A stretch of 64,000 nucleotides of DNA from Pontibacterium sinense (GTDB lineage Bacteria > Pseudomonadota > Gammaproteobacteria > Pseudomonadales > Balneatricaceae): assembly GCF_015209595.1 (NCBI RefSeq), contig NZ_JADEYS010000010.1, positions 1 through 64,000 of the forward strand, read 5' to 3'. Each line of letters begins with the position of its first letter. Position 1 is the first letter of the stretch. The position numbers were made by a program, and so were the translations under genes. The notes under the pieces were generated by a model. It did not search any database. It was not told where the DNA came from and worked only from the letters and a program-made list of their open reading frames with translations. Positions 43,938-52,642 of the stretch are shown in pieces.

Positions 43938-44129
43938 ATGCCAATTGTTCAGGTCAACATGATGGCTGGTCGGACCAACCAGCAGAAAGAGGCGATGATC
44001 CGAAAAGTGACCGATGCAGTGATGGACGCGGTCGGCGCACCGGAGCAGAACGTTACGGTGCTGATTAACGAGATTCCCAAAACCGAGTTTGGGATTGGTG
44101 GTGTATCAGCGCAGACGCTAGGGCGCTAA
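43938..44129 (+). CDS. 4-oxalocrotonate tautomerase paralogue 1 (lacks Arg39)
   Basis: A 63-residue protein. After Met removal Pro1 is the catalytic base, and Arg11 and Phe50 are present (AGRT, FGIGG). At position 39, where the classical enzyme has Arg, it has Thr (NVTVLINEIPK). Arg39 helps activate the substrate carbonyl, so activity may be reduced, or this may be a partner subunit of the copy at 44170. Ribosome-binding site TAGGAG. Confidence 0.85.
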   Translation: MPIVQVNMMAGRTNQQKEAMIRKVTDAVMDAVGAPEQNVTVLINEIPKTEFGIGGVSAQTLGR

Positions 44130-44169
44130 CTCAGGCTTTTAACAGGTTAAGTATTTAAGGAGCGATGCA

Positions 44170-44361
44170 ATGCCAATCGCACAGATCAACATGATGGAAG
44201 GCCGTACGGATGAGCAGAAAACTGCTCTTATTCGTAAGGTCACCGATGCAATTATGGATTCACTGGATGCGCCCGAAGGGAATGTACGGGTGCTGATCAA
44301 CGAGATACCTAAGAAGCACTTCGGTATCGGTGGGCAGTCAGCGGATAAGTTGGGCCGGTAA
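44170..44361 (+). CDS. xylH: 4-oxalocrotonate tautomerase paralogue 2
   Basis: A 63-residue tautomerase with Pro1, Arg11, Arg39 (NVRVLINEIPK) and Phe50 all in place, close to the P. putida enzyme. It converts 2-hydroxymuconate to 2-oxo-3-hexenedioate. AAGGAG precedes the ATG. It is a tandem duplicate of the gene at 43938 with 40 bp between them. Confidence 0.93.
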   Translation: MPIAQINMMEGRTDEQKTALIRKVTDAIMDSLDAPEGNVRVLINEIPKKHFGIGGQSADKLGR

Positions 44362-44415
44362 GTAGCCTCGGGCTGAACACCCCGCAAAAACAAATAAGAA
44401 ATACAGGTGGTTAAT

Positions 44416-45348
44416 ATGAGTGATACAACCTTCGATATCCGCGATTTCCGTCGCGCACTGTCCCAGTTTCCAACCGGCGTTACGGTCATCACCACACTGG
44501 ATGGCAATGGCGAGCCTATCGGTGTCACCGCGAGTAGCTTTAACTCCGTGTCTATCGATCCGCCGCTGATCCTCTGGAGCATCGACAAAGGCGCGTACAG
44601 TCTGGAAACCTTCCAGAATACTGAGCATTTTGCGGTGAACGTGCTGGGTCGTGATCAGGTGGAAACCTCCAATCGATTTGCCAGCCGTGGTGAAGACAAG
44701 TTCAAAGATGTGGCCTACAGCGCCGGTGTCGGCGGTAGCCCGATTCTGGACAGTTATGCTGCGCAATTCGAATGTAAAACCTGGGCGGTGTATGAAGGCG
44801 GCGATCACCTGATTCTTGTCGGTGAAGTACTGGATTACCGTTACAACGATGCCAGTGCACCGCTGGTCTTTGCGCGGGGTAGCTATGCCGTATCGAGTCA
44901 GCATCCGGTAGCTTCCAAAGGCGATTCTGAAAATGCATCCGGCGAATTTGTCGGGGATTACCTGCTGTACCTGCTGCGTGAAACCTACAACCGTTTCAGC
45001 GCCGAGTTGTACCCAAAAATGCAGGCCGAAGGTGTGAATCCGGAAGAGTGGCGTGTATTAGCGATGTTGCTGGATAACGGTGCTATGCAGATCGATGCAT
45101 TGGCACCGCTGGTGATGCAGCCATCCGTAGCCCTGCGTCAGACTGCTGAGTGGATGCAGGATCGTGGTCTGGTTGTGTTGGCGGCCAACGATACGCTGGA
45201 ACTGAGTGCTGAAGGTGCTGCTTTGGCGGACAAGTTACTGGGTATCGCTAAGTGCCATGAAGCCGATGCACTGTGTGCGTTGCCTGCAGAACAAGCCCGT
45301 CAGCTGAAAGACGGACTGAAGGCCATTCTGGCAACACAAAGCGCGTGA
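44416..45348 (+). CDS. iacG: Flavin reductase with MarR-like C-terminal domain, IacG
   Basis: A 310-aa two-domain protein. Residues 1-165 are a flavin reductase (HpaC/C1 type): FRRALSQFPTGVTVITT and FAVNVLGRDQ. Residues 180-305 resemble a MarR-type winged helix (RVLAMLLDNGAMQIDALAPLVMQP, LSAEGAALADKL). The same layout is known in the C1 reductase of 4-hydroxyphenylacetate hydroxylase, where the MarR-like part binds the aromatic substrate and controls the reductase. It likely supplies reduced flavin to IacA. The ATG at 44416 has AGGTGG upstream. Confidence 0.85.
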   Translation: MSDTTFDIRDFRRALSQFPTGVTVITTLDGNGEPIGVTASSFNSVSIDPPLILWSIDKGAYSLETFQNTEHFAVNVLGRDQVETSNRFASRGEDKFKDVAYSAGVGGSPILDSYAAQFECKTWAVYEGGDHLILVGEVLDYRYNDASAPLVFARGSYAVSSQHPVASKGDSENASGEFVGDYLLYLLRETYNRFSAELYPKMQAEGVNPEEWRVLAMLLDNGAMQIDALAPLVMQPSVALRQTAEWMQDRGLVVLAANDTLELSAEGAALADKLLGIAKCHEADALCALPAEQARQLKDGLKAILATQSA

Positions 45349-45665
45349 TGGATTGGGTCTGATGGGGGCTAAAGAGATAGCCTCCATTTTCAGATGTACC
45401 TTGTCGATTTTGAACAAAAGGCCTGAGTACGGTACCGATAGGATTTTGTAGATTACGTTCTGTATACAAGGCGTGTTTGAGAGATGAAAACAAATGAGGG
45501 TTTTTATTGTGTCTATTAGGAATAGATAGCTCATAACCTCTACTGCTTTATGAAAAAGTTATCGCCCTGTATTTATGTTTTTCTTTTATAAACTTGATAA
45601 GTGGAGTTGCTTGGTTGAGCTGAATAAATAATTTGATTTAGTGCCTTAAAACACTGGAGTAGGTT
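45349..45665. other. Gap between iacG and the LysR gene
   Basis: About 320 bp, turning AT-rich toward the regulator. No gene, no clear terminator. It should hold the end of the catabolic transcript and the regulator promoter. Confidence 0.4.
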
Positions 45666-46859
45666 GTGAAAAATATAATAAAAAAGATTCCTAATCTTCG
45701 TCATCTGCGTGCCTTTATGGTGGTGGTTGAGTGTGAAAGTATTACCTCTGCATCAAGTTTTTTACATGTCTCGCAGCCTGCGATAAGCAAGGCCATATCT
45801 AATATGGAAGCATTGGCGGGGACGATGCTCTTTAGTCGATCTCCTGAAGGGACTTATGCGACGGATGAGGGGCGTTTTCTTTATTCCAAGGTTAAGCATG
45901 CATTCGAGCATTTAGATAACGGTTTTAAAGACGCTCTAGGCGATATCCATCGTGTTAAACGCTTGTTGCATATTACAACAAGCAATCAATTAAAGGCTTT
46001 TATGACGGTTGCGCGTGTCACGAGCTTTAGCGAAGCAGCAGCCATCCTGGGTGTTCCAGCATCCGCTATTCATCGATCAGTACGAGAGTTTGAAGAGAAT
46101 CTGGAGCTGACCTTGTTTCAGCGGAAAGGAAAGGTGATCGAATCCACGCCTGCTGCAGAACAACTGAATCTGTCGGTGACCAGTGCAGTCCGAGAGATCA
46201 TCGAGGGATTGGGCGAAATATGCCCTAAGAGCAGTGTTGACGGGGTTAATCTCTCCATTGGTTGCGTCGCAGATGCGGACAACTCGACGTTATTTCATCA
46301 CATTTCTGAGTTTGCCTCTCAAGCATCAAATTGCAGAGTATCTATCGAAGATGGAACCGTTCGTGAGCAGTTGCAGCGGCTCAGGGCTGGGGAGATCGAC
46401 GTTGTTATCGGACATGCCGATTCAGAGGAGTCTCTGAGTGGCATCGTATCCAAAAAATCGAGGTTCAGTGATCCTTTGGTGGTCGCGGTAAGCGCAACCC
46501 ATACGCTGGCTGCGGCAGATCATATTAGTGATGAAACCCTGGCCTCCTTTCCGTGGGTGGTTAGTTCAAACTATGCCATAAACAACCGGAATACTTCCGA
46601 ACTATGGAAAGAGATTGGGGCAGTACCTGAAAAAACCATTGAAGCTAATTCAATTGATTTAGCTTTAAAGCTCGTTGATGGCAGCAACAGTTTAGGTGTT
46701 TTCTTATTATCTCAAGTGAAATGTTTATTTGAGTTAGGGCGGTTAAAGTTGTTGTCGATAGACCTTGAACAACACAGTTGTTCGGAGTCTGTTTTTGTTC
46801 GGAGCGGGTGGCAGCCAACCGCTATGCAAGAAAGTTTTGTGGAATCTATTAGTCAATAA
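45666..46859 (+). CDS. LysR-type regulator with two HTH domains
   Basis: A 397-aa LysR regulator, about 90 residues longer than usual. A first LysR HTH covers about 11-70 (HLRAFMVVVECESITSASSF, VSQPAISKAISNME). A second covers about 107-166 (QLKAFMTVARVTSFSEAAAI, VPASAIHRSVREFEE). The effector domain follows (about 190-397). Two-HTH LysR proteins are uncommon. It lies at the end of the catabolic cluster and may regulate it, the porin, or both. The ATG at 45666 is far downstream of a weak GGAG. Confidence 0.85.
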   Translation: MKNIIKKIPNLRHLRAFMVVVECESITSASSFLHVSQPAISKAISNMEALAGTMLFSRSPEGTYATDEGRFLYSKVKHAFEHLDNGFKDALGDIHRVKRLLHITTSNQLKAFMTVARVTSFSEAAAILGVPASAIHRSVREFEENLELTLFQRKGKVIESTPAAEQLNLSVTSAVREIIEGLGEICPKSSVDGVNLSIGCVADADNSTLFHHISEFASQASNCRVSIEDGTVREQLQRLRAGEIDVVIGHADSEESLSGIVSKKSRFSDPLVVAVSATHTLAAADHISDETLASFPWVVSSNYAINNRNTSELWKEIGAVPEKTIEANSIDLALKLVDGSNSLGVFLLSQVKCLFELGRLKLLSIDLEQHSCSESVFVRSGWQPTAMQESFVESISQ

Positions 46860-47009
46860 GGGTTTTTATATGTGTGTTTATAGGGTTTGTCTTTTGTTTT
46901 TAAATTAATGTGTCGCCAATGGTATAGAATTTTGTGAATTCAGATTTATATATTTCATCCCCTTTATTCGTAGGTGAGATTCTAGAACGGTTACGACAGC
47001 CGGTGTTTA
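46860..47009. other. AT-rich gap before the MITE-like element
   Basis: No gene was found. A 60-aa open frame starting at 46934 runs into the repeat element and is probably chance. Confidence 0.4.
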
Positions 47010-47289
47010 AGGAACCTGCGAATAAGTCCGAAACGACTCTGGCTTTTAGAGCAATTCGAGATCAAGGCAACGATTACAGCCATGCTGGTTGCCTCAGGAT
47101 CGCCTGCCGGACGTAAATCGCTAACGTAGAGATCGGGTTGCTCTAAAAGCCCCGAAGGGCGGGTGTTAAAACAGCTTTCTGCTTTGTCAGGCAGCTTGGA
47201 AAGGACCAGTCATTCCACTGCACTGCCTTTCGCACATAAAGCTGTTTTATCTCCCGCAGAGAAAGTCTCGGACTTGTTCGTAGGTTCCT
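47010..47289. mobile_element. MITE-like element with 25-bp terminal inverted repeats
   Basis: A 280-bp segment bounded by AGGAACCTGCGAATAAGTCC (from 47010) and the inverse of AGGAACCTACGAACAAGTCC (to 47289); the ends match at most of 25 positions. Inside are two perfect inverted pairs: GCTTTTAGAGCAA (47042) with its inverse (47138-47150), and TAAAACAGCTTT (47167) with its inverse (47238-47249). There is no transposase frame. No clear target-site duplication was seen. It lies between the LysR gene and the porin. Confidence 0.75.
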
Positions 47290-47334
47290 CAGCACCACCT
47301 AAAAATAAAACTCGCTAAAAAAGCAGGGTGAAGT

Positions 47335-48204
47335 ATGAAATTTAAAGCTATATGTTTTGCAACAGCTGCAGTGATGGCTGCTCCAATGGCCGCGCAGGCT
47401 GATGCAACCTTGTATGGTTCTATGCGCATCAAAATGCAGAATCTGGATAACCAGAGCCTTAATATTGCAGACAACACGTCACGTATCGGAATCAAAGGCA
47501 GTACCGAACTCTATAACGGGATGAAAGGGCTTTTTCGTTTTGAACAAGCGCTGGATACAGAAGCCGGTGCACTTGGCGGAGGCCGAATAGGCAGTATTGG
47601 TATTGCGGGTGACTTCGGTACCGTCCTTATGGGTAAGCAATGGACCTCGTTTGCATTGTGGACCATTCTCCCGGTTCATCAGGTTGATAACACCACCGGC
47701 CCTCTGAGCGCAGGTTACGCTGCACGTTATACACGTGAAGCGATGATTCAGTACTTTTCACCGAAGTTTGGCGGTTTCCAGTTTGCTGGTGCAATCACTG
47801 CGGACAGTAACGGAAACGGTGAAGATGTAGATACCTACAACCTGTCTGCCAAATATGCCACGGGTGGATTAGCCTTCACTGCGTCTACCGTTGGGTTTCA
47901 GGATATCGATGCGAACGTGACTGCTGCAACGGCGTCTTATAAATCTGACAAAGTTTATCTGGCTGCCCGGATCGCTGACGATGAACGAAATGTTGGCGCT
48001 GAAAGTTCTTACGTTGTGACCGGTTCATATGCGATGGGTAATACACTCTTGTTGGCCAACTACGGCGACGATGATAACGAAGCGAGCGAAGAGTGGTCTG
48101 TCGAGGTGCGTCAGAAGTTGGGTAAACAGGCACGCGTCTTTGCAGCGTACACCGATCAGGGTGCGTCCGATGGCGTTGAAGTGGGTTATCGAGTCGACTT
48201 CTAA
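47335..48204 (+). CDS. Outer-membrane porin (Gram-negative general porin family)
   Basis: A 289-aa protein with a signal peptide (1-22, ending AAQA), TLYGSMRIKMQ after cleavage, many amphipathic strands and a terminal Phe (VGYRVDF), the OMP assembly signal. NTSRIGIKGSTELYNGMKGLFRFEQ is typical of OmpC-like trimeric porins. It is shorter than the usual 330-380 residues. Its place beside the catabolic cluster suggests uptake of aromatic acids, but that is inferred. Confidence 0.85.
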   Translation: MKFKAICFATAAVMAAPMAAQADATLYGSMRIKMQNLDNQSLNIADNTSRIGIKGSTELYNGMKGLFRFEQALDTEAGALGGGRIGSIGIAGDFGTVLMGKQWTSFALWTILPVHQVDNTTGPLSAGYAARYTREAMIQYFSPKFGGFQFAGAITADSNGNGEDVDTYNLSAKYATGGLAFTASTVGFQDIDANVTAATASYKSDKVYLAARIADDERNVGAESSYVVTGSYAMGNTLLLANYGDDDNEASEEWSVEVRQKLGKQARVFAAYTDQGASDGVEVGYRVDF

Positions 48205-48316
48205 GGTCTTGTCCTGGTGAAACCAGTTTTTAGTGTTTGCTAGTTCGTTAAACCGCAGGATAGCTACCCCTTCTAGTCGTCCTGCGTTTAACAAAATTAG
48301 TTGGATATGCTTGTTT

Positions 48317-48345
48317 GGAGGGTTGTCGCCAGCCCTCCTTTTTTA
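48317..48345 (+). terminator. Terminator after the porin
   Basis: GGAGGG (48317-48322) and CCCTCC (48333-48338) followed by TTTTTT. It ends the porin transcript about 110 bp after its stop. Confidence 0.8.
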
Positions 48346-48529
48346 TTGAAGCCCTATGTATTTGGGGTTTGGCTGCACTCTTATCGCTTTTTTCGCTGAA
48401 AGAGCGGCTGAAAGCAATATTGGCAACACAGCGTTCGTCAGGTGCTGTGTTTATTCGGGCTGTCTGGGCATAAACTGAAGGAAGTTAACTTTCCTTTTCA
48501 ACTTTTTAGTCTGTCCCGAGGCATTGCCT

Positions 48530-49783
48530 ATGTCTGATCAGCAAGTGTCTGATCCATCATCCAATTCTCAGTCCGATCCAGCCCGTGCCGGGTTTGGCGA
48601 ATTTGTTGCCCTGATGGCCTTAATCATGTGTTTGGTGGCGCTGTCGATTGATGCGATGTTACCGGCGCTTGATCAGATGGGCGTCGCGCTCAATGTGGCT
48701 GCGGCCAATGATATCCAGTTGGTTATCTCGGTGGTGTTTCTGGGGGTTGCCACGGGGCAGCTGATCTATGGACCGCTGGCGGATGCGAAAGGCCGGAAGC
48801 CTACCGTCTATCTGGGATTTGCCCTGTTTATTTTGGGGACCTTATTCTCTCTGTTTGCACAGGATCTGCAAACGATGTTGGTCGGACGTTTTTTACAGGG
48901 CTTGGGTGCGGCGGGACCGCGTATCGTCACAGTGGCGATTGTACGAGACCAATACAAAGGCAAAGAGATGGCGCGGGTGATGTCGCTGATTATGACGATA
49001 TTTATCCTCTGTCCGGTTGTTGCGCCGTTATTGGGGCAGGGTGTGTTACTGGTGGCGGGCTGGCGTGAAATTTTCGGCTTGCTGCTCGCATTGGCGTTGA
49101 TCGCAGTGGTGTGGTTTGGGTTAAGACAGCATGAAACCTTACCGCAGGAACGTCGAATTCCCATCTCAGCAAAACGTGTACTGGCGAATATCAAAGAAGT
49201 GATCGGGCAACGCGCTGCGCTGTCTTACATGATCGCACTGGGTTTTGTATTCGGGGCATTTATTGGCTTTCTCAGTTCGATTCAACAGGTTTTGCAGGGG
49301 CTTTACGATCTGGGGGCGATGTTCCCTGTGTACTTTGCGGTGCTGGCGATCAGCATTGGGACGGCGTCTTACACCAACTCCCGGCTGGTGATGTGGTTTG
49401 GCATGCGTTCACTGGCACTGACGGCGACGTTATTTATTACGGCTTTTTCGTTGCTGGCCTTGCCTTTATTTTATGTGTTGGGTGGTGTGCCTCCGCTGTG
49501 GTTATGGATGGCCTATCTGCTGCTGACTCTGTTTTGCGTGGGGTTGTTGTTTGGCAACCTGAACGCGATGTCGATGGAACCGTTTGGCCACATTGCAGGG
49601 ATGGCCTCAGCGATTGTTGGGGCAGTATCCACTTTTATTGCGGTGTCGATGGGCACGGTCGTTGGCCAGTTGTTTGACGGCACAGTGTTACCAATTGTTG
49701 GCGGCTTTGCGTTGCTGGGTGGTCTGGCGTTGTTTGCCATATGGCGAGCCTGTCAGGGTTGTGAAAAACCGGTCACCGTATGA
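48530..49783 (+). CDS. MFS drug exporter, Bcr/CflA family
   Basis: A 417-aa major facilitator with 12 helices. IDAMLPALDQMG in helix 1, GPLADAKGRKP as the 2-3 loop motif and QGLGAAGPRIV in helix 4 are typical of Bcr/CflA proton antiporters. The hydrophilic N-terminal 25 residues are longer than usual. The ATG at 48530 follows GAGG. Next is a globin gene 31 bp downstream, possibly cotranscribed. Confidence 0.88.
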   Translation: MSDQQVSDPSSNSQSDPARAGFGEFVALMALIMCLVALSIDAMLPALDQMGVALNVAAANDIQLVISVVFLGVATGQLIYGPLADAKGRKPTVYLGFALFILGTLFSLFAQDLQTMLVGRFLQGLGAAGPRIVTVAIVRDQYKGKEMARVMSLIMTIFILCPVVAPLLGQGVLLVAGWREIFGLLLALALIAVVWFGLRQHETLPQERRIPISAKRVLANIKEVIGQRAALSYMIALGFVFGAFIGFLSSIQQVLQGLYDLGAMFPVYFAVLAISIGTASYTNSRLVMWFGMRSLALTATLFITAFSLLALPLFYVLGGVPPLWLWMAYLLLTLFCVGLLFGNLNAMSMEPFGHIAGMASAIVGAVSTFIAVSMGTVVGQLFDGTVLPIVGGFALLGGLALFAIWRACQGCEKPVTV

Positions 49784-49814
49784 CATTGTCTGTGCTTAAG
49801 AAGAGAAGAAATTG

Positions 49815-50192
49815 ATGAATACACCTTATAAGTTGTTAGGCGGTGAAGCAGGCGTGCGTCAATTGTCGCAAGAGCTTTACCGGGTGATGTCGGGCAGTGC
49901 GGAGGCTAAAACCATTCGCGATATGCACGCTGAAGACCTGAGCGGCGTATCAGAAAAGCTGTTTATGTTTCTGTCCGGTTGGCTGGGCGGACCTAATCTC
50001 TACCTGCAGAAGTACGGTACGATCTGCCTCTCCACTCCACACTCCAAATACGCCATTGGTCCGGCTGAACGGGACCAGTGGCTGGCCTGTATGGATGGTG
50101 CACTGGATAACATCGGGGCTTCAGTCGAGCTGAAAGAGATGCTGAAGGAACCGATGTTTCATCTCGCCGATGTGATGTGTAACCGGGATTAA
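49815..50192 (+). CDS. Group II truncated haemoglobin
   Basis: A 125-aa 2-on-2 globin. The Phe-rich B/C helix region, FLSGWLGGPNLYLQKYG and the proximal His in TPHSKYAIG are standard for group II (trHbO-like). It probably handles oxygen, NO or peroxide. AGAGAAGAAATTG precedes the ATG; a TTG 3 bp earlier is possible. It converges on the histidine kinase gene. Confidence 0.88.
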   Translation: MNTPYKLLGGEAGVRQLSQELYRVMSGSAEAKTIRDMHAEDLSGVSEKLFMFLSGWLGGPNLYLQKYGTICLSTPHSKYAIGPAERDQWLACMDGALDNIGASVELKEMLKEPMFHLADVMCNRD

Positions 50193-50205
50193 TTCTTAGG
50201 TTATC

Positions 50206-51633
50206 TTAAGGCCCACTCGGTTCCTTCTGTTGTGTATCAACGATCTTTTTATCCGTTGCACGACGTCTTCTGTTCGGATTCACGGGCACTTTACGGGTGA
50301 CACCTTCCAGCGGTAAACGGACGCTAATTTGTAAACCGGGTTTTGCATTTTCGATGCTCAGAATACCCTGATGTGCGGTGACGATCGCTTGTACCAGCGA
50401 TAAACCTAAGCCTGTGCCTGACTTGTTGTGACCATTTTCACTGCGGTAGAAGCGGCGGGTGATGTGGTCCAGTTCCTCATCGGGCAGGCCGGGTCCGTAG
50501 TCGCGAATCTGCAGCAGGGCGTGATCTTTCTCTTCACTGACGCTGATCTCAATCAACTGGCCGCAGTGGGCGTACTTAAACGCGTTTTCCAGCAAGTTAG
50601 TGACGCACTGGAAGATCAGGTTCGGATTGGCATTCAGCTTGACCGGCTTGGCGTAGAGCTTAAGTTCTTGTCCTTCGACCTCGGCCAGTGGCCCATAGAT
50701 ATCCAGTACGGAACCGAGCATATCGTCCAGATAAAATACTTCGCTGCTGTGAGGTTTACCCGCTTCCAAAGCGGCAATATTAAGCGCCGCGTTAAACACC
50801 GTCAGAAGGTGATCCACTTCGTCCGTTGCTTTATCCAATGCTCTTTGTGTCTCGGGTTCCTGGACCTGATCTCGCGTATCTTCCAGCAGATTTCTCACAC
50901 GGGTGAGGGGCGTGCGCAGGTCATGGGCAATATTGTCAGAGACACTTTTGACGGCCGTGACGGTATGGGAGATTTGCGACAACATGCGATTCAGGTGCAT
51001 GGCGAGGCTGTCGAACTCCTTTTCCTGACCCCGGATCGGAATGCGCTGATCCAGATTGCCACCATCAATCACATCTTCACATAGATCATTAATTGAGCGG
51101 ATTCGACGTAAGACATAAGCGCTGGCAATCAGACCGCCAATCGCGCCGCTGCCCAGGGTGATAAAGAGCGTCAACTGAACCCAGAACACCATCTTTTCAG
51201 CATGGTAGTGGTCGGTATAGTCAAAGCCGTAGATCAGGGTGTTTTTGTTGGGCAGAACCAGCTGCGAAATCATCAAAATACGCGGTTCGTTTTTGATCAT
51301 CGCTTCGGCCAGTTCGATATTCGGGCCGACCTTTTCATCCAGAAAGCTCAGCTCTCCAATGTCGCCGATGGTCAGGACATTGGTTTTCAGGCGGTAGTGA
51401 AGGATGCCACCGCGTCGCCACTCCTCAAACTGTTTGATCATCGTGCCGGCTTGCGCCTGATCTTGTAGTTGCTTGTGGGAGGTTTTCAGAAAGTTGGTGA
51501 GGAAGTAGCTGTCGGCGGACATCGGGGTGTTGTGATTACGGATCACCGACAGGGCTGTTAGCAGGGTGACCAGTAACAGCAGCCAGATCGAGAACATGAT
51601 CCCGATACGGGAGATGGAGACGCGGATTTTCAT
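50206..51633 (-). CDS. Sensor histidine kinase
   Basis: A 475-aa kinase. Two transmembrane helices (about 12-30 and 149-172) border a periplasmic sensor of about 115 residues. HAMP follows (about 173-225). The phosphorylated His is H237 (NIAHDLRTPL). The ATPase has NLLENAFKYAH, DYGPGLP and GTGLGLSLVQAI. It forms a pair with the regulator encoded 3 bp upstream. The signal is unknown; the sensor region has no domain I recognise. Confidence 0.92.
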   Translation of the reverse strand: MKIRVSISRIGIMFSIWLLLLVTLLTALSVIRNHNTPMSADSYFLTNFLKTSHKQLQDQAQAGTMIKQFEEWRRGGILHYRLKTNVLTIGDIGELSFLDEKVGPNIELAEAMIKNEPRILMISQLVLPNKNTLIYGFDYTDHYHAEKMVFWVQLTLFITLGSGAIGGLIASAYVLRRIRSINDLCEDVIDGGNLDQRIPIRGQEKEFDSLAMHLNRMLSQISHTVTAVKSVSDNIAHDLRTPLTRVRNLLEDTRDQVQEPETQRALDKATDEVDHLLTVFNAALNIAALEAGKPHSSEVFYLDDMLGSVLDIYGPLAEVEGQELKLYAKPVKLNANPNLIFQCVTNLLENAFKYAHCGQLIEISVSEEKDHALLQIRDYGPGLPDEELDHITRRFYRSENGHNKSGTGLGLSLVQAIVTAHQGILSIENAKPGLQISVRLPLEGVTRKVPVNPNRRRRATDKKIVDTQQKEPSGP

Positions 51634-51636
51634 GGC

Positions 51637-52311
51637 TCAGGCTTCGATCTTGTAGCCGGAGCCACGCACTGTATGGATCAGCTGTTTATCGTAGGGTTTA
51701 TCCAGCTTGTTGCGCAGCTTGCTGATATGCACATCGACCACATTCGTTTGTGGATCAAAGTGGTAACCCCAGATCTGTTCCAGTAGCAGGGTGCGGCTGA
51801 TCACTTCGCCGCGATGTTGCAGCAGGAATAGCAGAATGCGGTATTCCGTGGGTTTTAGCTCCAGCGGATCACCTTGCCGGCTGACCTTATGGGATAACGT
51901 ATCCACATTCAGGTCATCCATCTGGATCATATGATCCTCGGCCAGTACCAAGGGGCGGCGCAGTAGTACGCTGACCCGCGCTTGTAATTCGCGGAAGGAA
52001 AAGGGTTTGGTGAGATAATCATCGGCTCCGGCTTGCAGGCCATCGACGCGATCATCCACTGTCGCCATTGCGCTGAGTAGCAGTACAGGTGTTTTATTCC
52101 CCAGACTGCGTAACGCCTTAAGAATTTTGATTCCATCAACCTTTGGCAACATGCGGTCGAGAATGATCGCGCTGAATGATTCAGTGCTTGCCAGAAACAA
52201 ACCATCCTCGCCGTTGTCGGCGCTTTCCAGCTGGTAGCCCTGCTCTTCCAGACCTTTGCGGATAAAGCCGGAGACTTCCCGGTCATCTTCTATCAACAGT
52301 ATTCGAGACAT
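51637..52311 (-). CDS. OmpR-family response regulator
   Basis: A 224-aa regulator. The receiver has D52 (AIILDRMLP) and acidic DD near the N-terminus. The C-terminal winged helix includes LKPTEYRILLFLLQHRGEVISR and ends with VHTVRGSGYKIEA. First gene of the two-component operon. The upstream gap has a palindrome (52437-52457) that may be its own site. Confidence 0.94.
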   Translation of the reverse strand: MSRILLIEDDREVSGFIRKGLEEQGYQLESADNGEDGLFLASTESFSAIILDRMLPKVDGIKILKALRSLGNKTPVLLLSAMATVDDRVDGLQAGADDYLTKPFSFRELQARVSVLLRRPLVLAEDHMIQMDDLNVDTLSHKVSRQGDPLELKPTEYRILLFLLQHRGEVISRTLLLEQIWGYHFDPQTNVVDVHISKLRNKLDKPYDKQLIHTVRGSGYKIEA

Positions 52312-52642
52312 AGTGTTTCTGACATCGCTTTTGGCATCGCATCCGTGGAGTGCTGTAGGTCGATTAAGTCATAAGGTGTGCCTTGCATCAAGGTACAGAC
52401 CGATCAAAAAAATTCATGTCTAAAAATCGAAAGCGTGATTATAAGTTCTTTATAATCAGTATGTTAAGTGTTGTTTTTGTGTCTGGTTTGTTCATGAAAC
52501 GGATGAAACATTAACAAAACTTAACTCAATCACCAGCTCTCCTTAATACGTCGGGCGTCATTCTCTCAAGCAATCTAAAGAATCCCTTCCGGCTCAGGCA
52601 CAGAGTCGATGGGCCCGTTAATTCCGTGAGGGAGACGCAGTC
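52312..52642. other. Divergent gap between the two-component operon and flgD
   Basis: About 330 bp. GATTATAA (52437-52444) and TTATAATC (52450-52457) form an 8-bp inverted repeat with a 5-bp spacer, a possible response-regulator or promoter site. Upstream of flgD I see neither a good sigma-54 nor a good sigma-28 site. Confidence 0.45.

Noticed and set aside
46934-47116. 60-aa frame upstream of the porin
   Set aside because: It crosses the terminal repeat of the MITE-like element and has no coding signature.
52500-52642. Sigma-28 or sigma-54 promoter for flgD
   Set aside because: TCTAAAG with a CTCAGG-like downstream box, and a partial GGCAC, were considered, but neither fits consensus and spacing.
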